From the NCBI GenBank assembly GCA_963845425.1, contig CAWJSC010000016.1, forward strand, positions 248,001 to 312,000: 64,000 nt of DNA, in the 5' to 3' direction. This document shows, piece after piece, positions 1-8,500 of this stretch (positions are counted from its first letter, which is position 1; the number at the start of each line of letters is the position of its first letter). Below the pieces are notes generated by a model. It did not search any database and had not been told where the DNA came from. It was given only the letters and a program-made list of their open reading frames with translations. The translations under genes were made by a program, and so were the position numbers. The DNA comes from DATDAH01 sp963845425 (GTDB taxonomy: Bacteria > Actinomycetota > Acidimicrobiia > Acidimicrobiales > DATDAH01).

Positions 1-1
1 G

Positions 2-439
2 CCGTCGGATCCGACCTACCAGTGGTTCCGAGCCGGCCGTCAGGTCGGCGCGGAGGAGGCCGCGGCGGAGCACCGCCTGGCCCTGACCGTCGTGGAGAGC
101 CCGCTCGACCATGACCGCGTCGCGGAGGTCGTCGGCGCCGCGGTCGCCGGTGCGACGCTCCCCGACGCCGTTCTGGCCTACAACGACGACTACGCCCTGC
201 TCGCTCTGCGGGCCCTCCTGGATGCCGGCGTCCGCGTCCCCGAGGACATCGCGGTGATCGGCTGCGACAACCTGCCCGTGGCCGAGCTGTTCACTCCCCG
301 TCTCACGACCATCCACGTCGACATGCGCGAGCTGGGCACGGCGATCGCCGACACGCTGCACCAGATCCTCAGCACCGGCGAAGGACCGGATGTCGTCCCG
401 ATGCCGAAACCCGAGGTCATCGTGCGCGACTCCGCTTGA
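2..439 (+). CDS. LacI-family transcriptional regulator, C-terminal part only
   Basis: The reading frame is already open at the left edge, so the DNA-binding half lies outside the window. The visible 145 residues match the end of the periplasmic-binding-like effector domain of LacI/GalR regulators: AYNDDYALLALRALLDAG, then VPEDIAVIGCDN, then a TTIHVDM segment and a final P-P-V-I-V-R-like strand. Such proteins normally repress sugar-uptake or catabolic operons and release DNA when a sugar binds. No target operon is adjacent on the visible side; the ABC sugar transporter at 18-22 kb is too far away to assign. The family call is firm, the ligand is unknown. Confidence 0.9.
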   Translation, partial: PSDPTYQWFRAGRQVGAEEAAAEHRLALTVVESPLDHDRVAEVVGAAVAGATLPDAVLAYNDDYALLALRALLDAGVRVPEDIAVIGCDNLPVAELFTPRLTTIHVDMRELGTAIADTLHQILSTGEGPDVVPMPKPEVIVRDSA

Positions 440-659
440 CCACGGTCTGATGACCTCCGGGCGGACTCGGCGGGTGCTTGGCGTGGTCGGACACGGTCTC
501 ACCCACCTGCCCGTGGCGGCGGTGCGGTGCCCTCCGGCCAACCGCTGCCGTCGCCGGTGACGATGCCCCGTTTCGGGCCGTCGGGGCGGGGGAGGTGGTC
601 GCCCCGGAAGCGCCATCGCGGCCGTTCTGGATCAGCACGACAGCGACGACACCGACCAC
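417..659 (-). other. Weak candidate for a small membrane protein without a good start codon
   Basis: The 310-base stretch between the LacI end and the next gene holds no convincing gene. On the minus strand, one frame encodes a clean hydrophobic helix followed by a Thr/Pro/Ala-rich tail ending near 417. The helix begins upstream of the only in-frame start, a GTG at 659 that lies in the middle of the hydrophobic run. The frame stays open upstream to a TGA near 735 but contains no ATG, GTG or TTG before the helix. Either an upstream frameshift has destroyed the start or this is a remnant. It also overlaps the LacI end by 23 bases on the other strand. Confidence 0.2.
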
Positions 660-749
660 GATCAGCGCGGCGACGGCGGCGAGCCATGGCCGGAACGGGC
701 CCGACCCTGCGGGCCGAGCGAGTACGGCCCGCGTGCGCTGTCCGGCCGG

Positions 750-1883
750 TCATGGGACCGTGGGGCTCGGAGTGTTCCCCTCATCAGCCTCCGTGGTCGT
801 CGGGGTCGCCGTGCGGGCCTCTTCGAGGGCTCGTTGGGCGGCGGCGATGGTGGCCGGATCGATCACGCCGGTCGGCTCCACCCCGAGATCTGTCTGGAAC
901 GCCTGGAGCGCCGCCGTCAGGGCGTCGGTCCACTCCCCGTCGATCGGGCCGGTCCAGTGACCCGTCACCGTCAGCACGGTCTGGAGCGCGGCCGTGTGGG
1001 CCACCTCGGCCGCGGCGGCGTCGCCACCGGCCGCGGTCACGGCTTCGTCGAGTGACTCGGCGGTCGCCTGGTCGACGAGCCCGGTGACCGGGAGGCCGGC
1101 GTCGGCCTGAAGCTGCTCGACGGCCTCGACCGTGGCCGGGCCGTAGACACCGTCGATCTCCCCGTCGTGGTAACCGGCGGTGGTGAGCGCCGACTGCAGC
1201 GCCCGGGTGTAGTCGGCGACGGCTGTCACGAGCTCCTGTTGGTTCTCGTCGCTCAGGCAGCCGGCGGTGGCGAAGAGCTGCATCCACGCGACCTCGACCG
1301 AGACCGCCGCGGCGTTCACCTGCTGGGTGGCCTCGGCCAGCGGCGTGGACTCGTCGACGCCCTCGAACGCGGCGCTGAGGTCGGCCTCGGCTCGCTCGAC
1401 CCGCGCCACCGCCTCGTCCGGGACGACGGGCTCGGTCGTAGTGGTGGTGTCGTCGGCCGGTGGGCCGGTCGTCCCGGTCTGGGCCTCGGCCAGGGCGACC
1501 TGGGCGTCGGCCAGGTGTTGCTCGGCCTCCGCCCGGTCCGCTCGCGCCTGGCGCACCTCGTCCGCGCTGGAGGTGACCGCTTCGCGTGGCTGCTCGAGGT
1601 CGGCGCCGGCCGTCGTCACGTCACCTACGGTCGCCTCGGCATCACTGACCAGGCCGCCGTACCGGTCGACCGCCTCGATGTACTCCGCGCTCTCGTCGCA
1701 GAACCGGGCGCTGGACTCGTCGAGCGTGGCGTCGGCCTCGTCCAACGCCCGCTCCGCCTCCTCCAGGTCCTGCTGAGCGGCCGCGACGGGATCGGACTCG
1801 GCGTCGCCGTCGTCGGCGTCGCCGCAGGCGGTCAGCGCCAGGACAACGGCACCGACCGCCAGTGCTCGCCGTGCCACCGTCAC
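750..1883 (-). CDS. Lipoprotein with helical stalk and two peptidoglycan-binding domains
   Basis: A signal peptide ends in the lipobox LTAC (residue 17 or so with the GTG start at 1883), predicting a lipid anchor on the outer face of the membrane. Residues about 25-150 are rich in Ala, Glu, Asp and Gln in an alternating pattern typical of a long coiled coil (QQDLEEAERALDEADATL). After a Thr-rich linker come two PG_binding_1-like repeats, one around GYHDGEIDGVYGPATVEAV (residues about 228-275), the other around GPIDGEWTDALTAALQAF (about 298-350). No catalytic domain is present, so a structural or scaffolding role at the cell wall is likely. A longer in-frame start exists at 1982, but it would place the lipobox 50 residues from the N terminus and read through a 10-bp tandem repeat, so I reject it. 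Confidence 0.8.
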   Translation of the reverse strand: MTVARRALAVGAVVLALTACGDADDGDAESDPVAAAQQDLEEAERALDEADATLDESSARFCDESAEYIEAVDRYGGLVSDAEATVGDVTTAGADLEQPREAVTSSADEVRQARADRAEAEQHLADAQVALAEAQTGTTGPPADDTTTTTEPVVPDEAVARVERAEADLSAAFEGVDESTPLAEATQQVNAAAVSVEVAWMQLFATAGCLSDENQQELVTAVADYTRALQSALTTAGYHDGEIDGVYGPATVEAVEQLQADAGLPVTGLVDQATAESLDEAVTAAGGDAAAAEVAHTAALQTVLTVTGHWTGPIDGEWTDALTAALQAFQTDLGVEPTGVIDPATIAAAQRALEEARTATPTTTEADEGNTPSPTVP

Positions 1884-1890
1884 CCCCTCA

Positions 1891-1920
1891 GCCGTCCTGA
1901 GCCGTCCTGAGCCGTCCTGA
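1891..1920. repeat. Three tandem copies of a 10-bp unit
   Basis: GCCGTCCTGA is repeated three times exactly and a fourth copy begins (GCCG) at 1921. The array ends 7 bases upstream of the GTG start of the peptidoglycan-binding lipoprotein on the minus strand, so it lies in its 5' leader or promoter. On that strand the unit reads TCAGGACGGC and puts GGACGG close to the usual Shine-Dalgarno distance. It could be a slippage product or a protein-binding array. Confidence 0.6.
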
Positions 1921-2151
1921 GCCGATGATAAGCACCACGACGCTCGGGACGGGCGGACGCCCAGGCGCAACCGCCACAGCACGCGCCGGTACGCGCCTCA
2001 GCGCACGCCGGTGATGGCGGGACAGCCGGAGCACGCCGGCCACCGCCAGTCGATCTACCGCAGCGTGGGCAATTGCGCGGGTGGCATCGGCGAGAAGAGT
2101 AGGAAGGACCTGCCAACGGCGCCTATCCGGGCGGGACCACCTACGGTCCCT

Positions 2152-2673
2152 ATGGTGGGCATTGCCAGCACGCTGGGCTATCGGCACCGACGACCCAACG
2201 TCGTCCAGCGCGGCTTCCAGGCCCTCGGCTCCACCAGACCCGGCGCCTGGGCCTTCGCCAAGACCCTGGTGCCCATGGACAAGGCGGTGAAGGCCCTCAG
2301 CCGTGGCCGCACGAGCGCCCCCGCCATCTTGGCCGGGCTCCCCGTGCTGTGGGTCACCACCACCGGCGCCAAGAGTGGCCTGGCCCGCACCACCCCGCTG
2401 ATAGCGGTCCCGGTCGGCGACGACGGGCTCGCCCTGCTCGGCACGAACTTCGGCCAACCGAAGACCCCGGCCTGGGTGCTCAACCTCGAGGCCGAGCCCG
2501 CCGCGTCCGTGCGCTACCGGGACCAGGAGTGTGCCGCCACGGCCCGGCCGGCCGCCGAGCCCGAGCGCGACGAGGTCTGGCACCGATCGACCGGCATCTA
2601 CGGCGGCTATGACAAGTACCAGGAGCGGATCACCGGCCGGACGGTCCGGATCTTCGTCCTCGACCCCGCCTGA
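2152..2673 (+). CDS. Nitroreductase/deazaflavin-dependent (DUF385, Ddn-like) protein
   Basis: The protein of 173 residues carries the Ddn-family core: PVLWVTTTGAKSGLARTTPL followed by LALLGTNFGQPKTPAWVLNL and a final beta strand rich in V and R. Ddn-like proteins bind the deazaflavin F420 and reduce nitro compounds or quinones, often at the membrane; F420 use is inferred from the family. I start at ATG 2152 (MVGIASTLGYRHRR), because 47 upstream in-frame residues have no similarity to the family. The first 60 residues are basic and may help membrane contact. It stands alone between a divergent lipoprotein gene and a stretch of decayed genes. Confidence 0.82.
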   Translation: MVGIASTLGYRHRRPNVVQRGFQALGSTRPGAWAFAKTLVPMDKAVKALSRGRTSAPAILAGLPVLWVTTTGAKSGLARTTPLIAVPVGDDGLALLGTNFGQPKTPAWVLNLEAEPAASVRYRDQECAATARPAAEPERDEVWHRSTGIYGGYDKYQERITGRTVRIFVLDPA

Positions 2674-2700
2674 TCAGCCCCTGCCGGGCGCCGCGCCCGC

Positions 2701-2793
2701 TGGAGTTCTGCGAGGGCCTCGAAGTCGACAACACCAAGGCGTACGGGACCGACCACAAGGCGTTGTGCAAGGACCCGGTCCGGGCCCCGATAG
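2701..2793 (+). pseudogene. Partial, diverged copy of the DUF2461 gene
   Basis: These 93 bases align without gaps to 4233-4325, the 5' part of the intact DUF2461 gene 1.5 kb downstream, with about 9 to 12 differences. The match stops sharply at both ends. The copy has no start codon and changes a conserved Trp codon to Gly (GTACTGG to GTACGGG). It joins directly to the frameshifted cyclase remnant that follows. It is therefore a duplicated fragment, not a gene. Confidence 0.75.
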
Positions 2794-2831
2794 ATGGGTG
2801 GCTCACCCCGACGGCTCGATCGAGCTCCTCA

Positions 2832-3170
2832 GCATCCGAATCGACAGCGGGGCCCTCCTTGAGCTGGCGATCGCGATGGGAGAGGCGACCACGCGTGTCA
2901 GAACACCGGCCGGCGAGCCTCTGCAGCTGCGCATCGGGGTCGGCTGCGCCGGTCATCGCGGGGGTGATCGGGCATCGGAAGTTCAGCCATGACGTGTGGG
3001 GCGACACGGTGAACACCGCGAGCCGCATGGAATCCCACGGCCTACCCGGTCACATCCAGGTCACCGAGCGGGTGGCGCGGGCCACCTCACCGCAGTTCGA
3101 GTTCGAGCCGCGAACGACGGTCGAGGTCAAGGGCAAGGGGCGATGAAGACGTTCCTCCGCGTCGGAGTCC
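2832..3170 (+). pseudogene. Class III adenylate/guanylate cyclase remnant with two frameshifts
   Basis: Three frames together spell the C-terminal third of a class III cyclase. One frame gives LAIAMGEATTRVRTPAG then LQLRIGVGCAG. A second takes over near 2950 with PVIAGVIGHRKFSHDVWGDT and NTASRMESHGLPGHIQVTE. It hits a stop at 3144-3146 just where a third frame supplies the usual terminal motif (VKGKG followed by MKTFLRVG). Each switch needs one base gained or lost. The first two thirds, including the metal-binding Asp residues, are missing. This is a dead gene, unrelated in sequence position to the intact cyclase at 10.7 kb. Confidence 0.78.
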
Positions 3171-3243
3171 GGCCGGCTCACAAGTCACCGTCACCCCGTA
3201 GGGCAGGTCGTTGCGGATCGCCTTCGGTCATGCCGGTCCAGGA

Positions 3244-3546
3244 TCAGCCTGAGGCCCCGCCGTCGCAGACGCAGAACTCGTTGCCTTCAGGGTCGGCCAT
3301 GAGGATCCAGTTGGCGTCGTGCTCGTGTACCGGTTCGGCCTCGACCCGTCGGGCGCCAAGGGCTTCCAGGCGGGCGGCTTCGGCTTCGATGTCGACGGCG
3401 TCGATGTCGAGGCGCATCCGATCGAGTGCAACATGGTTCCCCTTCAGGATCCCCCACTTCGCGGGCTCTGGCCCCACCCGGCCACGAAGCGACTCACCCC
3501 GCGCCCGGCCCTCTCCATCGGCCCTTGGGCCGAGCACCATGAGCAA
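3244..3546 (-). pseudogene. Glyoxalase/VOC-family protein, C-terminal half
   Basis: Residues from about 37 on match the second half of a vicinal-oxygen-chelate domain: RMRLDIDAVDIEAEAARLEA, LGARRVEAEP, then WILMADPEGNEFCVCD. The first 35 residues are Arg/Gly-rich and unlike the family, and the usual N-terminal beta-alpha-beta module with its first metal ligand is absent. There is no room for it, because the next gene upstream on the same strand ends at 3559. I read this as a 5'-truncated gene; a short functional half-domain acting as a dimer cannot be excluded. Confidence 0.6.
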
Positions 3547-3558
3547 CGCCGGACGTCA

Positions 3559-4041
3559 CTACCCGCCTTCGCCCGTCCTGGCCAGGTGGGTCTGGCAGGC
3601 CGCGGTCTGGCCCTCGTCACAGATTGTCTGGAGGGTGGCGTCGGACAGCTCGGCACAGTCCTCGAAGTCACCGGCCCGACAACCCTCCTCGAACGGCTCG
3701 GTGCCGTCACCTTCCGGGTCACCCTCGCCCACGCGGGCCCCACCGACCTGGCAGGCCACCGTCTGGCCCTCGTCGCAGATCTCCTGCAGCGTGGCGTCCG
3801 ACAACTGCCGACAGCCCTCGGCATCGCCTTCCCGGCACTGGGCGGTGAACTCCTCGATCCCCGGCTGGGTGCCCACGTCGTCCGGCGTGGTCGGGGGCGG
3901 TGCCGAGGTCGTCGACGGTGCCGGCGGGATCGTCGAGGTCCCCGCCGGTGCTCCGGTGTCGACCCGGCTGTCGGCGTCATCGCCGCATCCGGCGACCAGG
4001 AGGAGCGCCGCCAATGCCAGAGCCGCCGAGGTGACCTTCAC
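3559..4041 (-). CDS. Lipoprotein with two Cys-rich repeats
   Basis: The 160-residue product begins with a classical lipoprotein signal ending in LVAGC (Cys at about 19) and a Thr/Pro-rich linker. It then has two copies of a module of about 36 residues. The first contains FTAQCREGDAEGC, QLSDATLQEICDEGQTVACQ; the second FEEGCRAGDFEDC, ELSDATLQTICDEGQTAACQ. Each has four Cys at matching places, suggesting two small disulfide-bonded helical hairpins outside the membrane. Similar modules occur in secreted actinobacterial proteins of unknown function. The gene is divergent from DUF2461, with about 160 bp between them for promoters. Confidence 0.72.
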   Translation of the reverse strand: MKVTSAALALAALLLVAGCGDDADSRVDTGAPAGTSTIPPAPSTTSAPPPTTPDDVGTQPGIEEFTAQCREGDAEGCRQLSDATLQEICDEGQTVACQVGGARVGEGDPEGDGTEPFEEGCRAGDFEDCAELSDATLQTICDEGQTAACQTHLARTGEGG

Positions 4042-4201
4042 CGTCCGGACCGTACCGGGCCGGGGTCGGCCACGACCAGCTCATCGGTGCCACCGGGCGC
4101 GACCTCTGTTCGGGCGGGCCCGGCGACGACGTCGCCCTCTCCTGCGAGTCGCCGCTCCTGCCTGGTGGGCGTACGTAGCCGGTGCGGCCTACCGTCTCGG
4201 C

Positions 4202-4852
4202 ATGGCGTTCCCGGGGTGGCCGGTGGAGGCGTTGGAGTTCTACGAGGGCCTCGAGATCGACAACACCAAGGCGTACTGGACCGACCACAAGGCGGTGTAC
4301 GAGGACCAGGTCCGGGCCCCGATGGAGGCGTTGCTGGCCGACCTGGCGGCCGAGTTCGGCGAGGGGAAGATCTTCCGCCCCTACCGAGACGTGCGCTTCA
4401 GCGCCGACAAGTCGCCGTACAAGACGACGATGGGCGCCCGGCTCGGCGGCGGAGGCTACGTCCAGCTGTCATCGGAGGGGCTGGCCGCCGGGCTCGGGAC
4501 CTACGTGATGGCCAAGGACCAGCTCGAGCGGTTCCGCCGAGCGGTCGCCGATGATCGCACGGGTGTCGAGCTCGAGGCGGTCGTCGAGCAGGTGCGCGGC
4601 TCGGGCATCGACGTCACGGGCCGGGAGGTCCTCAAGACCGCCCCCCGCGGCTACCCCAAGGACCACCCGCGCATCGAGTGGCTCCGCCACAAGAGCCTGA
4701 TCGCCTGGCGGGAGTGGTCCGCCGGCGCCTGGCTCGGCACTCCGGGAGCCAAGGACCGGATCGTCGAGTTCCTGCACCAGGCCCGACCCCTGCAGGACTG
4801 GCTCGACACCAACGTCGGCGACTCCGCGCTCGAAGGCGCCTGGGGCCGCTGA
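4202..4852 (+). CDS. DUF2461 family protein
   Basis: The 216-residue protein fits DUF2461 over its full length: an N-terminal FYEGLEIDNTKAYWTDHKA segment, the family hallmark FRPYRDVRFSADKSPYKT, a Gly-rich YVQLSSEGLAAGLGTY strand, and a C-terminal PRGYPKDHPRIEWLRHK motif. The biochemical role of the family is not known. The ATG at 4202 is the only start that leaves the conserved N terminus and no extension. A fragment of the same coding sequence lies at 2701-2793. Confidence 0.9.
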   Translation: MAFPGWPVEALEFYEGLEIDNTKAYWTDHKAVYEDQVRAPMEALLADLAAEFGEGKIFRPYRDVRFSADKSPYKTTMGARLGGGGYVQLSSEGLAAGLGTYVMAKDQLERFRRAVADDRTGVELEAVVEQVRGSGIDVTGREVLKTAPRGYPKDHPRIEWLRHKSLIAWREWSAGAWLGTPGAKDRIVEFLHQARPLQDWLDTNVGDSALEGAWGR

Positions 4853-4886
4853 AGCACGGCGCCGGCTGTGGCATGGCCGAGAACCA

Positions 4887-4923
4887 GAGCCCGAGGGGGG
4901 AATCGAACCCCTTGACCTGCCCA
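4887..4923 (-). repeat. Degenerate 3' end of tRNA-Thr (old attachment-site scar)
   Basis: On the minus strand this reads as the T-arm and 3' acceptor strand of tRNA-Thr, ending CTCGGGCTC. It matches the copy at 5257 with one inserted base (ACCCCTTGACC for ACCCCTGACC) and a lost A in the acceptor junction. It breaks off before the anticodon. It is the shortest and most decayed of three such scars that point the same way as the intact tRNA at 15 kb. Confidence 0.65.
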
Positions 4924-5035
4924 TGGATGATTGATGCTCGAGCGGTGGAGGGGGAGGGTGGACCTGGTGTTCACGCGGTGGGGTTCGCCCTCAGCGGATC
5001 AATCGGGCCCGGGGCTGTCGGCCCACTCGGCGTCG

Positions 5036-5110
5036 TCAGGCGATGGGCTTGTGCCAGGTGAGCTCGGTGAAGCGGGCGAAGTCGGTGTCGGCCGAGATCA
5101 TCTCCAGGCC
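5036..5110 (-). pseudogene. C-terminal tail of a PIN-domain VapC-like toxin
   Basis: The last 24 codons before the TGA at 5036 encode GLEMISADTDFARFTELTWH then KPIA. This is the typical end of a VapC ribonuclease, where the TAD-x-DFARF segment carries the last acidic residue of the PIN active site. Upstream, the frame turns into low-complexity sequence and then into the tRNA remnant at 5257, with no start and no other PIN motifs. No VapB antitoxin is seen. It is a toxin-antitoxin remnant, as often left at the edge of integrated elements. The rest of the 4853-5536 stretch holds only the tRNA pieces and a short repeat. Confidence 0.62.
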
Positions 5111-5256
5111 GGGCCAGACGGCCAGTGGCGCAGCGGCAGGAACTGGGTCAACGACCATCTCGAAAGCAGGTACGGGGGCCCTGGCTGACATCGGTGCCTG
5201 AGACGTTCGGTAGGCGCCTTGTTGGCGTCCGAGCTTCGACAGGCCGCCGAAACCTA

Positions 5257-5299
5257 GAGCCCGAGAGGGGAATCGAACCCCTGACCTGCTCATTACGAG
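5257..5299 (-). repeat. 3' half of tRNA-Thr(CGT), attachment-site scar
   Basis: Forty-three bases match the tRNA-Thr gene at 15 kb from the anticodon loop (CTCGTAA) through the T-arm to the acceptor end; the 5' half is absent. The T-stem pair differs from the intact gene on both sides (AGGGG/CCCCT instead of AGGAG/CTCCT), so pairing is kept. That suggests a copy brought in from another genome and not a simple local duplication. Sites of this kind are left by tyrosine-recombinase elements that integrate into tRNA 3' ends. Confidence 0.78.
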
Positions 5300-5318
5300 A
5301 ACTCTGCGCCCACACAGC

Positions 5319-5387
5319 CCTGGACGGTCTTGGACGGATATGCACGCCGTGCCGGGGATGGTGCACACCCCTGGACGGCACCGGACG
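5319..5387. repeat. Two paired GGACGG direct-repeat boxes beside the tRNA scar
   Basis: TGGACGG TCT TGGACGG at 5321-5337 and TGGACGG CAC CGGACGG at 5371-5387 have the same layout, two heptamers 10 bp apart, and start 50 bp from each other. They lie 20 to 90 bp from the tRNA-Thr remnant at 5257. Integrases of the tyrosine family bind short direct repeats (arm sites) at this kind of distance from the crossover core, so they may be arm sites of a lost element. Confidence 0.4.
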
Positions 5388-5536
5388 GAGTGGGACGCGG
5401 GATGAACGCGGGATGGAAGCCGGATTGGCCGCGGGGTTCAACGGCGGCTGGTGACGAACTTGACGACGTCCTTCCGGGTGGTGTCGACGGTCGAGGTCGC
5501 GGTCACTTCTGGGGCTCGCAGTTCGATCGTGGGCGA

Positions 5537-8500
5537 TCAACACGAGGGTTCGTATCCGCCGGCGGACGGGAGGTACTGGTCCCACTCCGCGCGTGTCAGC
5601 TGGCGGCCGGCCAGCTCGCAGGCCGCGTCCCGCCAGTGGCCCCCGTCGAGGTCGAGGAGCACCGAACCGGCGGGGCCCGGGAGCACAACGACGGAGCCGT
5701 CGGGGGCGAAGCCGGACCGGCCGATGCCGACGCCGTTGCCCGAGATCGCCTCGCCCAGAGGGGCCCCGTAGCGCACGTCGACGAGGCGCCGGGAACCGTC
5801 GAGGTCCATCACCGCGGCGAGCGCCCCGTCGGCGCTGAACGCGGTCCCCACGATCATTGTGGGGGACACGGAGATCGGCGCCTCGACCGGCTCGAGGGTC
5901 TCGGCGTCGAGGAACTCGAGGGTCCCGTTCGCCGTGCCGACCGCGAGCCGGGATCCGTCGGGTGAGTAGAACGCCGAGGCAGCGGTTCCCTGGAGGGCGT
6001 CGATCGGGCTCCCGACGCCGACCTCGCCGTCCGAGACGGGGAACCGGAAGGCTTGGGCGCCGGTCAAGCTGGTGAGGACCAGCTCGGAGCCGTCGGGGGT
6101 GAACGTGGGCCCGAGCGCGAAGGGAACGGCGGGTTCCAGCGCCTGCACCGATCTGGTCGCGACGTCGACGACGTGCGCCCCGTTGGCCGGGGTGACGTTG
6201 CTGATGACGACCAGCAGACGACCATCGGGGCTGAAGCCGAGGCTGACGATCGGGACCGAGTAGATCGTGATCGGGGGACCGAGCGCCCGGACGGGCTCGG
6301 TGTCGAATAACTGGACGCGGCCGCGGCGGTCGCCGACGGCCAGGGTGTCGCCATCGGGGCTGAAGGCCACCGGGGTGGCGCCGATCAGGTGGCGCCGCAC
6401 CCCCGGACCATCCACCGAGAGGGTCGCCAGGGGCGTGAGGTCGTCGGCGCGGTAGAGGAAGGCCCGGTCGGCGTTGTCAACCGTGACCAGGGTCGCGCCG
6501 TCCGGGCTGAAGAAACCACCGGCGCTCGGTGCACCAGGGACGAGCCGCGACACCAGCGGCAGCGCGTCGAGGTCCCACGAGGTGATGGTGCCGTCGGTGC
6601 CGCTCACCAGGATCGGGTGGTCCGGAAGCGAGATGACGTGGCCCGGGCCGTGGTGGGTCTCGATCGGCTCGTCCACCTCCGCCCAGGTCGAGGCGTCCCA
6701 CGCCCGGACCCTGAGCCCCGAGGACACCAGGAGCTGTGAGCCGTCCGCGGTGAACTCCACGGTCGTGAACCCGAGGCTGCCGGTGACACCGGCATCGACC
6801 TCGCGGTGGGTGTCCACGTCGAACACGCCGGCGGCGCGGCCGCCCGGCCCGGTGTCGACGGAGCCCGCCGCGACCAGGCGGCCGTCGGGCGAGAAGGCGA
6901 GGGAGTACACGCCGGCGAACAACTGGATCGGGGACCCCAAGGTCTGACCCGTGACGGCGTCGTGCAGCACGATCCGCCCGTCGTTGCCGCCGGTGGCGAT
7001 CATCCGACCGTCGGGGCTGAAGGCGATCGCGTTGACGGTGGTCCGGTGGCCCCCGAGGCTCGTGCCGGTCGGGCGACGGGAGGCCACGTCGACCAGTTGC
7101 GGCGTGGTCCGGGTCGTGGCCGCCGCCCTGCCCCCGATCCTGCCGATCGACACCCCGAGGGTCCGGTCGTCGGGCGAGAACGACAACCCGGTGACCCGCT
7201 CGTCGAAAGCGACGGAGTCGCCCACCTGCTCGAGCCGCTCGCCGTCCCAGAACGTGACCGTCCCGTCGGCCCGGCCGACGGCGATGAGGGCGCCATCGTG
7301 GGAGACGGCGATGGCCGAGGCGCCGTCGACATCGAACCGGCCGAGGAGTCGGCGGGCCTCGATGTCCCACACGTCCACGCCGTCCGGGCTGAGGGCCGCC
7401 ACCCGCCCGCCATCGGGGAACCCCGTCGCCCCGACATAGCCCGATCGCCCACCGTTGAGCGTGAACCGCAGGCGGGGCTCGTCGGTGAGCGTGCTGAGGA
7501 GCGCCCCGCGCGCGGCCGGCGACGGTCGTAGCCGCACCGCTTCGACGGCGAGCAGGGCGGCCAGAGAACGGTCACGGTCGAGCAGTCCCGGCACCTCGGC
7601 CACGATGCGATCCACCTCGGCGGACACGGATGCGGCCTCGGCCCGGGCGGCCTGGTCGCTGGCCCGGTCCCGTTGACGCAGGGCCACCACCCCCGTCGCC
7701 GAGGCCAGGACGAGGGTGATCAACGCCGCGACGAGCAGGAACCGGAGCCTGCGGTTGGCCCGCTCGCGTGTGACCCGCTCCCGATCAGCCAGCTCGTGAC
7801 TGGCGGCCAGGAAGTCGCGCTCGCCGCCCGTCAGGGTCAACGTCTGGGCCACCTGGTCCGCGGCCACCAGGCGGGTGCCGCGGTAGAGGGTGGACTCGTC
7901 GGCGGGGTCGGCCTGCCACTCGTGGGCGGCCACGGTCAGGGACCGCCGGACCCGGATGGTGTCGCGGTCGCCGTCGATCCAGCCCGCCAGCCGGGGCCAC
8001 TCCCGCAGGAGGGCCTCATGGGCGACCTCGACGGTGGGTTCGCGGGTGACGGGATGGTGGTCGGTCACGATCAGCCGGTTCGAGCGATACTCCTCGATCA
8101 CCCGGGGGGCGATGTCGGCCAGCTCCTCGACGGTGGCCCGGCGGCGGAGGTCGTCGCTGTCGTCGCCCGGGGTCACCAGCTCGGTGAAGAGGCGGTGCAC
8201 GTCAACGCGCTGCTCGACCGCGGTGGCCTCGTAGAGGTCTTCGGCCCGGCGGGCCAGCGCCCCGCCGATGCCACCCAGGTCCTCATAGGCCTCGGTGGTC
8301 ACCGTCGCGTTCTGGCGGCGCTCGAAGAGCTCGGTGAGGGCGAACTGCAGCAGGGGCAGGGCCCCGGGCCGGCTGACCACATCGCCGACCATGGTGGACA
8401 CCAGGCCAGCCTCGAAACGGACCCCGACCCGCTCGGCGGGCACCACGATGGCGTCCTGGAGCTCTGCGGCGGTCATCGAGGTGACGGCGAACGTGCTGGC

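Noticed and set aside
2690..3170. In-frame UGA codons in the decayed cyclase region as a possible selenoprotein, given the tRNA-Sec in the window
   Set aside because: The breaks are shifts of reading frame, not UGA codons in a continuous frame, and no SECIS-like hairpin follows.
4853..5536. A possible protein reading through the tRNA remnants on the minus strand
   Set aside because: The frame passes through tRNA sequence and low-complexity stretches; only the last 24 codons look like protein (VapC tail).
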